64,000 nt of DNA from Drosophila pseudoobscura. Taxonomy: Eukaryota > Arthropoda > Insecta > Diptera > Drosophilidae. Under the pieces are notes generated by a model. That model was not told the DNA's origin and did not search any database. It was given only the letters and a program-made list of their open reading frames with translations. Shown here piece by piece: positions 24,101-33,100 of the stretch. Each line of letters starts with the position of its first letter. The first letter of the stretch is position 1. The stretch lies in assembly GCF_009870125.1 (NCBI RefSeq), contig NC_046680.1, forward strand, positions 19,735,501 through 19,799,500. The letters run 5' to 3'. Position numbers and translations under genes: made by a program.

Positions 24101-25208
24101 CAGACTGTCGAACGGCATCAAAATGTCGACTTCGAAAATCAGGCCGATTTTTTGAAAATTTAATGATGATTTTTTGCGAAAATCGTGAAAAAATTGATGT
24201 CCCTTTTTCCGATGGCAGTCGATTGGCAGGACCCTCCCGATCATGGAGAGACATGCCACGCCCGGATCGGCTGCCGTATAGCAGAGATATAGCATACAGA
24301 AAAACACAGTATTTCAAAAATATGCAAATCCAAATCTTCGGATGGCTATATTTCAGACAAATAGGGCCAGATCGGTGCAGGACCAACTGTCCCAGGATGG
24401 CGAGGATCCAGACTGTCGAACGGCATCAAAATGTCGACTTCGAAAATCAGGCCGATTTTTTGAAAATTTAATGATGTAACCATCATGATTTTTTGCGAAA
24501 ATCGTGACAAAATTGATGTCCCTTTTTCCGATGGCAGTCGATTGGCAGGACTCTCCCGATCACGGAGAGGCATGCCACGCCCGGATCGGCTGCTGTATGG
24601 CAGAGATATAGCATACAGAAAAAACCTGTATTTCAAAAATATGCAAATCCAAATCTTCGGATGGCTATATCTCAGACAAATAGGGCCAGATCGGTGCAGG
24701 ACCAACTGTCCCAGGATCGCGAGGATCCAGACTGTCGAACGGCATCAAAATGTCGACTTCGAAAATCAGGCCGATTTTTGGAAAATTTAATGATGTAACC
24801 ATCATGATTTTTTGCGAAAATCGTGAAAAAATTGATGTCCTTTTTTCCGATGGCAGTCGTTTGGCAGGACTCTGTCGATCACGAAAAGACATGCCACGTC
24901 CGGATCGGCTGCTGTATGGCAGAGATATAGCATACAGAAAAAACCTGTATTTCAAAAATATGCAAATCCAAATCTTCGGATGGCTATATCTCAGACAAAT
25001 AGGGCCAGATCGGTGCAGGACCAACTGTCCCAGGATCGCGAGGATCCAGACTGTCGAACGGCATCAAAATGTCGACTTCGAAAATCAGGCCGATTTTTTG
25101 AAAATTTAATGATGTAACCATCATGATTTTTTGCGAAAATCGTGAAAAAATTGATGTCCCTCTTTGCGATATCAGTCGATTGGCAGGACTCTCCCAATCA
25201 CGGAGAGA
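21163..25208. repeat. Tandem satellite array, ~319-bp monomer, ~12.7 copies
   Basis: The landmark GCAGGACCAACTGT recurs 12 times with one GCACGACC variant, near 21176, 21495, 21814, 22167, 22486, 22805, 23124, 23432, 23751, 24070, 24378, 24697 and 25016. Most spacings are 319 bp; variants are 353 (34-bp internal duplication) and 308 (11-bp deletion, twice). Monomers contain A/T-runs (GATTTTTTGCGAAAATCG) and GC-rich blocks (CCCGGATCGGCTGCCGTATA). Both strands stay open for about 100-119 codons per unit, but 319 is not a multiple of three and the frames do not chain, so these are not genes. The first and last units are the most diverged, as expected at array edges. Confidence 0.95.
22773..24664. 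repeat. Higher-order repeat: 946-bp three-monomer unit, two copies
   Basis: Sequence from about 22773-23718 recurs almost unchanged at 23719-24664. Each block contains monomers of 319, 308 and 319 bp. The shared 11-bp deletion (TAATGATGATTTTTTGCG instead of TGATGTAACCATCATG) lies at 23215 and 24161, exactly 946 bp apart. Differences between the blocks are few, so this is the youngest amplification in the array. Confidence 0.85.
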
Positions 25209-25279
25209 TATGGAGAAAATGTCCCTGATCCTTCGGTAAAGACTATAGCCCCAACCATACATATTTAGCTTTCTCGGCT

Positions 25280-25905
25280 ATTTATGGGCCGATAAGGGGT
25301 ACGACGGATTCCTGTGGTCAAAAACTCTCCCTGATTTGATGGAGTCCTTATGGATCAAGGACATTTTCTCCAGTCAATAAAATTTAGTTTTCTCCGCCAT
25401 TTGTGAACCGGAATATTTCCCCCGATAAAGGATACAGCAAGGATGATTTTTCAATAGTTTTATTCATCAAAACTTAGCTTAGTATAACTAAATAAACAAG
25501 TGGTATCTAAATATATGGATGCGTATATGCTTAGCAATATCCTAACAACAACGAGATTTATTTATAGTCTAATATCCCGCGTAGCCCTTCCCTTGGTCTT
25601 CATAGTCAAAGTCTTTGTTTTCGATGGGCAGATGGAAGGATGACGATGGCTTGTTATTTTCAGATCTTGAAGGGGTGCGCTGCTTTTCAGCTGGGATACC
25701 CTTCTGTCTGGCTGGAGTAGAACTCGGTCTGTCTCGAGTACGCCTCGGTAGGGCTTGGATAGGACTCCGTCTGGCGGAGGAAGTCAGATACGTTTCGTTT
25801 TGTGGCAAAGCGTAGAGTACATATTTATGTATGTCCCCTGTGAAGGAAGAAGATACATTTTAAAATATATTCACAATTATATTGATTCACTTACAAGTCT
25901 CGACT
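25280..25905 (-). repeat. Right arm of inverted duplication flanking the satellite
   Basis: The reverse complement of the left arm, more than 600 bp, with scattered substitutions and small indels. A further copy of GGAGAAAATGTCCCTGATCC lies at 25212-25233 in the same orientation as the left arm, immediately after the array. Confidence 0.75.
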
Positions 25906-25922
25906 CTCGAGTGTATAATCAT
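25569..25922 (-). CDS. Putative 98-aa basic protein, right copy of duplicated gene, two exons
   Basis: Exon 1 25922-25895 (ATG in AAATGATT) splices with donor ACTT|GTAAGTG to exon 2 25837-25569 (acceptor TTCACAG), phases matching, giving 98 aa. The protein starts MIIHSRVETWD, then has a basic Arg/Ser/Pro-rich middle (ARRSPIQALPRRTRDRPSS, PARQKGIPAEKQR) and an acidic/aromatic end (KDFDYEDQGKGYAGY). An AATAAA for this strand is at 25464-25459. No signal peptide, membrane segment or known domain is visible. The left copy shares the RRSPIQAL core and DKDFD end but is frameshifted. It could be a lineage-restricted gene, or a non-coding transcript with chance openness. I do not assign a function. 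Confidence 0.42.
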
Positions 25923-27660
25923 TTAAACCACAAAATGTATCCGCTGAATACAACTAGTCCATGTATCGTCTCCGCTTCACAATGGAACCGAATTATGTAC
26001 ATATACCATAACTATACCTCTACTCCAGTTTCGGATACAAGGATGTTCCTTTTCATTGGTGCAGATTACAAAAATTAAATTAATTCCTTCAACTAATGGA
26101 CATATTTCACACAAAATATTACAATTCGTTTGAATTCGATTAATAAATTTAATCATTTAATCGATACCCAACGGCCTTTTGTCTAATTTGACTGTTTTTA
26201 GTATATTTTGAAGCAATTATTTAAAATAAGCCAGTCAAGTGGAAAATAGATTCATTAATTGGATAAAATTAAGTGGGCATGGCTAAATGTTCTATATAGA
26301 TAGTATTATTCAACGGAATAAAGAATTGGTCGTTTTTTGAATCGAATTTGAATTCGCCGCAGTTCGCCGCATTTCGCCCCAATTCGCTTTAGCAACAATG
26401 AGTCTCATTCCATACACAATGTTGCGGCAACATTTACTTGAAAACCTTGTTTAGTCAAAATACAATAAAAGCAAGGACTAAAAACTGGCCAGTTAAGTAG
26501 AAAATTTATTCATTAATCGTATAAAATTATGTGGGCATAGATAAAGGCCCGGTTGACAACATTTAAATCCTTGTCGCTCACATTCAAAAAAGTTCGATTT
26601 GGCGCGCACCACTCGGTATATTTTTCAAATGAGACCGTATATTTCGGTGATGTTCTGAGGGTCATACTGTAGAAATACTGGTTTTCGCCGCGCTCCCATG
26701 GTATTTTTGTAAATTTCATCAATATATTAATTTAATTTTCAATTTTATATAAAAATCCGATAAATGCAAGTATTTCGAATAGGCCAATCATGTATAGAAT
26801 TGATTCATCAATCGTATAAAATTGAGTGGGCATGGCTAAATGTTCCATATAGATAGTATTATTCAACGGAACAAAGAATATGAGAAATTTGAATTCGCCG
26901 CAGTTCGCCGCAGTTCGCCTTAGCAACAATGAGTCTCATTCCATACACAAATGTTGCGCATTCCATACACAAAAGTTGCGGCAACATTTACTTGAAAACC
27001 GTTTTTTGGTCAAAATAAAATACATTAAGGTAATTTAAAGAAGCAATCTTGTAGAAAATGCATTTATCTATGGGGTAAAGCTAAGTTGGCAAATCTATAT
27101 AGCTTGAAATATAGGCAATACCCGATTCGCCGCAGTTTCGCTATTGCAACAATGAGTCCCATTCCATACACAAATGTTGCTAATTCCATACACAAACATG
27201 TTGCTAATTCCATGCACACATACCCTGGGGAAATGGATGATATAGAATTGAGAATATGTTTGTCTTCCAAGACCCAGTAGGTATCAGGATCGACATAAAT
27301 ATACACAAGATACTAATAATAAACATGAATATGTCTAAAGAATATCAATTTGAGAAAAGGTCTTAATAAATTACGTTTGATCTACATATAAAGTTAGCGA
27401 AATAGGGTGTACAAAGGCCTATACACACATCACGTCTTCAAATACCAGCAACATTGCGACTCTTTTTTTTGTTGAACTATTTTGTTTAAACCTTTTTTTA
27501 GTGAAACTACAATAAAAGCAAGGATTAAAAACTAACCAATTGTATAGAAAATTGATGCATTAATTGGATAAAATTATGTGGGCAGCGCTGAGGGTTATAT
27601 TTAATTAGTTATATTCCATGGAAGATAAAAAACGAGGAATATGTAAAAAGAATTTCAATT
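25923..27660. repeat. AT-rich spacer with about five diverged ~270-bp repeat units
   Basis: A block like ATTCATTAATCGTATAAAATT followed by TGTGGGCAT recurs near 26246, 26508, 26803, 27060 (weak) and 27555. A second block (CCATACACAAATGTTGC, then GCGGCAACATTTACTTGAAAAC) recurs near 26411-26440, 26940-27000 and 27165-27200. Spacing of the first block is roughly 256-300 bp, then about 480 where a unit may be lost. The units share TTCGCCGCAGTTCGCC. No coding signal is evident. It looks like an older tandem array unrelated in sequence to the 319-bp satellite. Confidence 0.65.
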
Positions 27661-27671
27661 CGTCAGTATAT

Positions 27672-27737
27672 TCACGGTATATTTTTAAAATTAGACGGTA
27701 TATTATGGTATATTTATTTATATCCGCGGTCACCTTG
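27672..27737 (+). promoter_or_regulatory. Probable Mat1 core promoter region
   Basis: Three copies of GGTATATT (near 27676, 27698, 27707) precede GCGGTCACCTTG at about 27726-27737, a degenerate form of Drosophila core-promoter Motif 1 (YGGTCACACTR, bound by M1BP). The arrangement lies about 100 bp upstream of the Mat1 ATG and suits a TATA-less housekeeping promoter. Transcription start is not visible directly. Confidence 0.45.
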
Positions 27738-27834
27738 TTTTCTTAAAATTTGTTAAAATCTGAAATAAATCCCGTTTTTCTGTTTTTCTGTTTTTTTCGA
27801 GGACAACGAGGCTCTATAAGGTTCCTCTGGCAGC

Positions 27835-28797
27835 ATGGAAGACCAGGCATGCCCGCGGTGCAAGACCACCAAGTACCGGAATCCCTCGCTCAAGCTGATG
27901 GTCAACGTTTGTGGCCACACGCTCTGCGAGTCGTGCGTGGACCTGCTCTTTCTCAAGGGATCCGGGGCATGTCCGGAGTGCATGGTACCACTGCGCCGCA
28001 ACAACTTCCGGGTGCAGCTCTTTGAGGATCCCATGGTGGAGAAGGAGGTGGACATCAGACGACGCATCTTGCGCGACTACAACAAGCGCGAAGAGGACTT
28101 TGGCACGCTGGAGGAGTACAACGACTACCTGGAGGAGATCGAGGACATTGTGTACAACCTGTGCAACAACATCGAGATCATTGAGACGAACAAACGTATC
28201 GAGGCGTACAAGCGAGACAACCGTGAGGTGATTCAGCGCAACAAGACCCGAGTGGGCCGCGATGAGTCTGTCCTAGAGGAGATGCTCGAGCTGGAGCGCG
28301 TTCAGGAAGAGTCCCGGAAGAAGGAGCTCGATGAGCTGGAGACCGAGCACAAAAAGAAAAAGGCCCGTGATAAGCAGGCCCTCATCGAGGAGCTCATGTA
28401 CAGCGGCAAGGATGCTGCCCAGATTGTGACTGAATTTGCCGAAAAGGCAGAGAAGCAGCGCGAGGAGGAGAAGCAGCTGCCGCCGCCGAAGCTGTCGAAC
28501 GAGTTCTCCACGGGCATCAAGTTTGGCCAGACGGCAGATCCAAGCCTGATTCCCGTTCCCAAGTCGGAAGAGGGTCCGCTCTTTGTCTACGAGCCGTTGA
28601 TCGCCATCACAGATGGTCCCACTCCACCGCCAACTAACGAGATCGAGTCATTGGGCTACATCTCCCACATACGGGCCGAGACACAGCAGGAGAATGCCGG
28701 CGGATTCACCGCAACCATGGCCTGTGAGCGTGCCCTCCAGGAAGCGCTGCAGGGTCTCTTTTACACCCCCACAGCTGGCGTGGCAGTGGGCATATGA
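27835..28797 (+). CDS. Mat1: Mat1, CDK-activating kinase assembly factor (TFIIH subunit)
   Basis: A single uninterrupted 320-aa frame matches MAT1, which is 309 aa in human. An N-terminal C3HC4 RING finger (residues ~6-50: CPRCKTTKYRNPSLKLMVNV, CGHTLCESC, CPEC) is followed by the conserved FRVQLFEDP, a long charged coiled-coil (about 115-215: NKRIEAYKRDNREVIQRNK, KKELDELETEHKKKK) and the hydrophobic C-terminal cyclin H/CDK7-binding region (residues ~265-320, ending LFYTPTAGVAVGI). Mat1 stabilises CDK7-cyclin H and anchors this kinase to TFIIH for RNA polymerase II CTD phosphorylation and for CDK activation in the nucleus. The ATG is preceded by CAGC and is the only one fitting the family start. 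All zinc ligands are present. It lies convergent with the UBE2W gene downstream. Confidence 0.97.
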   Translation: MEDQACPRCKTTKYRNPSLKLMVNVCGHTLCESCVDLLFLKGSGACPECMVPLRRNNFRVQLFEDPMVEKEVDIRRRILRDYNKREEDFGTLEEYNDYLEEIEDIVYNLCNNIEIIETNKRIEAYKRDNREVIQRNKTRVGRDESVLEEMLELERVQEESRKKELDELETEHKKKKARDKQALIEELMYSGKDAAQIVTEFAEKAEKQREEEKQLPPPKLSNEFSTGIKFGQTADPSLIPVPKSEEGPLFVYEPLIAITDGPTPPPTNEIESLGYISHIRAETQQENAGGFTATMACERALQEALQGLFYTPTAGVAVGI

Positions 28798-30122
28798 GGA
28801 GCCCAGCCTGACTGCCAACTGCTTCGGAAGCACGATAGGATGACAGAAACATAGCACAGCACGCTTATTTGTTGAACAAATGTGTCCTATATAATCCATT
28901 CATCTAACCGTAATATACTTAATATACTATAATGATTACAATTTACTTATTTTAGGTAAGAATACATTATTGGGAATAATACATACGACACAACTCCGCC
29001 AGATACTATATCGGAAAGAACCCAGAAGCCAGATTCGGCGTGCGAGAGGTTTCTCATTTGATTACAGACTTGGTTTTATTAAATACTTGCAACAGTACAT
29101 ATACATAGGCGTAGTACATATATATCCTAGATAATCATACATCGGGAATAATGTAGGGGGGGTTTCTTTATACAATATACAGATAAATTATATGGTAGTT
29201 CAACGAGTAGCTCGTCACATTCTAGATCTACTTGAACAGTAAGAGGTAAATATGTTTTGCGATCGTGCCACAAGCGAGATTATTGGACAAACACATGATG
29301 CATGCCTGATGAATGGGGATTGGGAAATGATCGAAGATTACAGAATGGGCGGTGCGGTGCGGATGATGGTAATGAGTGCGATATTCAGATATGGCTTCTA
29401 ATACATTTCAAATGTTTCAACTTAACTACGATGACTCATGACTTTCGATTCGTTTAGATGTGGGGGTTAAGGGTTCCATCTCCAGCCAGGACCAAGCAGC
29501 GGCTTCTCGAAGGGATGCCTGTGGAATGTGGAAGCAACTGCTGGGGACAAACAATTGGCAGATCGTGATTAGTTCACATACGCTTAGTTAGATGATAGCA
29601 TAACATTTAATTTAGACGTTAATTTGGTCTTTATAATCTAATTTAAAATGTTAACATTTAGTAATAGGGTTTTTGCACACGCCTTTCGTTGATTATAGAT
29701 AGCTAGAGTTAGAGTGGTTTGTTGCTTACAACGACGTCGGGGCCCGGAGGGGCTATGATTGTTTGCCATACTGATAACTAATGATACTTATCCCATTCTT
29801 GTTTTGATTTCACTAGTCGATTTTATAGTCGCGTCCGAGTGCACTTGGGTGTGGAGTCTCCTTTGTGGAGCTATGTAAGTTTCCCTAAAGCTAGCTAACG
29901 TTTAAGCAAATCAGTTTCTTGGCGCTGTTGGATGGTTTATGTGGATGACCCCGCTTCTGCTCGGGCAGTGCCGATGCCTTCTACTATTCCGATGTTGCTC
30001 CCTTGGCTGTGTGTTTCTGTATATTTCTGTACTTCTGTATATCTGAATTTCTGTGTCGGCATTGTTTGGTGTTTCTGATGCAAACAGCAGCAGCAGGCAG
30101 TAGTAATAAATTGCAACGTTAA
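28798..30122. other. Convergent 3' region between Mat1 and UBE2W
   Basis: About 1.3 kb without a coding signal between two tail-to-tail genes. Most of it is probably the 3' UTR of the minus-strand E2 gene; candidate minus-strand AATAAA signals (TTTATT on the plus strand) occur near 29075 and 30018-30120. Mat1 lacks an obvious close AATAAA. Confidence 0.45.
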
Positions 30123-33100
30123 CTAAACAGAGTCATCTGTAATAAACAAGAGAATACATGATGAGTTATTAGTCCGTACATTATTCGATTGAGATCACTC
30201 CGTCCGTACGCACCGTGGTACCACCATTTAGTCTTTTTGGGATTTTTATTGCAGGTTTTAACGTAGAGCGCGTTGTCTGGAGGACGCTTCTTCTCGCGAC
30301 AGCTGCTCAACATGGAAGCTATGCTAAGGCACACCGATTGCACCGACAGCGCCGGCGACCAGTCCTCTGTCAGAATGGACAGGCAGATGTGTCCATTGCT
30401 GTAGACATGTGGGTGCACGGGTATATTGTTGCCAATAAAAGTCACCTAGAAATAGACAAAGGACAGTCAGTGTTTTCCGTGTTTTGTTTCATATTGCGTC
30501 GTTCGCTCGTACCTCAGGCGAATCGAAGGGATATTTATTGTTAAATTTGAACAGCAACTGGAAGTCCTCGCCATCGTAAAGGGTGCCCTCGAAACCTTTT
30601 ATGTTTAATTTCCATCTGTAATCGAGACCAAAGATTTGTGAGTATTGTAAGTGTCACCCAGTGAGAGCAAGAGCCCAACAATTGCGGGCTTTGTTGACAT
30701 AATCGCAAAAACTGTTCAGGCCGCTGCGCTGCGTTTTTGCTTTCATAATGAGCCTGTATGAAACCAGTTTCAGTTTTCGCTGAACTTGGCCTACTCCGGC
30801 TCGGCTGCACTTACTCGGATAAATTCTGCTGTACGCTTTCGGTGTCGACAGTGACACCCGGCGGCGGCTCCTTGATCAGGGACATCAGCTCTTTGTGAAG
30901 CCGGCGCTGTAGAGTACAAAGGAAAGAACGAATTAGTGAATGACTTTGGTAGGTGGCATGCCAGTTCCACCTCCCCTCCCCTCCCCACACCATTTATCTT
31001 ATCGAAAAACACACCTTCAGCCCAGGCCACATTTTTTTTCCTTTCTTTTTTTGCACATAGGAATTGCGCTTTGTGCTCTAGAGTTCTCGAAAACCCATTT
31101 CAGCCCACCTTATCTCTGCGCCATTTCTCTTTTGGCTTACAAACGTCAATAGTCGCTATATACATACTTAGTCTGGTACCTAGTACATAGTATATGGTAT
31201 AAGATAAGATAAAAACGAATGTCACTGAAATTTATAGAGCTTTCAATTGTTTTTCCGTCTCCTGCCCATTAGCTCGCCCTCCCTTATCGAGTGATTTCCC
31301 ATTTTACAGGTATGAGGACAGAAATGGACTACGGTCATTGGAATACCTACATACACTCGTACTCCCATTTAATACAGATTCAATATGGTCTTTGATAAGC
31401 GCAATTCTGCATACTACGTCTTAGGGATAGCCAGGAATATGAGGAATCACACCGATTTCCTGGAACCTACCCATACAATACAACTCATTCAATGACGCAA
31501 CCGCAGCAGAAAACTATGTATATACGGAATGTACATGTGTACATAGATGTGTAATTCTCCGCTGATATCCAACTAAATGCATTCGGGCAGACATTAAATC
31601 CCGATCCCATGGGCTGGTCAAAGTTCAACCTTCTCGCTCGTTCGGTCTTTGGGTACTTGCCTCCCAGCGCGAGTTGTCCAGCTGCAAGGGCTTGCCGCAT
31701 TTGGAGACGGGCGGCGTTTTCGGCTCCTTGGGCTCGGTTATTATTTCCGATTTTGGTATTTTGTCTTTTGATTTCTTGAATAGCTTCAGCATATTGCACT
31801 TTTTGTTTAGTCTGAGAATGTTCTCACAATTGTTCACAAGTTCGAATGAGACTGTTTGCCGCTCACTATTCTCTTTTTCTCCGTTTCTCTCTCTGTCACT
31901 TTTCACAGGTTTCTGCTGTCTAGATAAACTTCAACTTTTAGTTCGGTTTTTCCGCTTTTGTTTCAAATTCCCCCTTTGGACCGCACAGCTTTTCCCAGGG
32001 TACCACGGGCGAGCATTTTATTTGCTTTCCAATTGGGCTTTCTAGTCGGACGAGAACCGCCAAGTGCGCCAACGTTCGTCGGACGACTGCAGGAAATCGT
32101 CGAGAGACTTGCGGGAGAGACTGCAAGGCGAGGCGCTTCGCCATGACGGCGCGACGTGTTTGCTGGTGTGCGTATCCGACGTCGCCGACGCCAACGGCAG
32201 CCCAACCCCCGCCCACCCTGCCGCGTGCTGCAAAATACATATACATATATATATTTGCACTATCGAAAATGGGAATTCGCAGGGGCAGTGGGGAATATGG
32301 GGAGGTGGGGGATGGGGGCTAAGGCTGCTGCTGTTGTGCTGCCAACAGACAGACCAAACTAGTTTGTAATACTCGTAATGCGAACAAGTAGCCGCCACAG
32401 CTGGTTGGTCTCTCCCTGATCACGAGATGGTCGCTCTCTGCCCCCCTTCCTCTCCGTATAGGCAGCAGTGCTTATCGGGGCACGCAGGCATTAACTGATA
32501 AGGATTTTGATTAGATAAGACCAGGAATAACATTGCTCTTAATATTAACAAAAGGTACAAAACAGGCAAGGGGATGTAGTGCGTCGCGTACGTCAATGGG
32601 GCAGGCATTTCAATTGATGCAACAATTAAATAGTAGCCGCTTCCAATTGAAATGAAGACGATCTGCAATTGGCCTGGAGATGATCGATTACACAAGCTGC
32701 AGCAGGGCTCTCCCCGCAATGCCACGATTATCTAATTGGCTCAGAGAACACTTTAGCCAGATGCGAATTAAAGCAGGGACGTTAGATAGTAATGTAATGC
32801 ATAGGTGATACTCATAGCCCCCCGCCGACTGGGAGGGTGCCCCAAGTAGGCCAGGCCAATAAACACATGCCTGGCTGTGCGGGGGTGGGGGTTACTCGAG
32901 TTTATTTTAGACCCCATCAAATAAAGAAAGCTCAACAACACTAGAGAACGGAGCGATACGAGGAACCACCTAAAGCAATAAACAAATGAAATGCAATTCG
33001 ATCTAATGCCAAAGTCTGGGAAAAACCACTCGCTGGTATGGGATTGGATGGGATATAAACTGGGCCCTAGCCGCACACTCAGCAAAATCTATAGCCAATA

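Noticed and set aside
21463..25109. Repeated 101-145-codon frames on both strands of the satellite
   Set aside because: They recur with the monomer, exist on both strands, and cannot extend because the unit length is not a multiple of three. Openness reflects sequence composition, not a protein family.
20555..25905. Foldback-type transposon as explanation for the palindrome
   Set aside because: Foldback elements have long terminal repeats made of short internal repeats. Here the arms contain a spliced gene-like unit and the repeats lie in the centre. I see no flanking target duplication, though I could not test this exhaustively.
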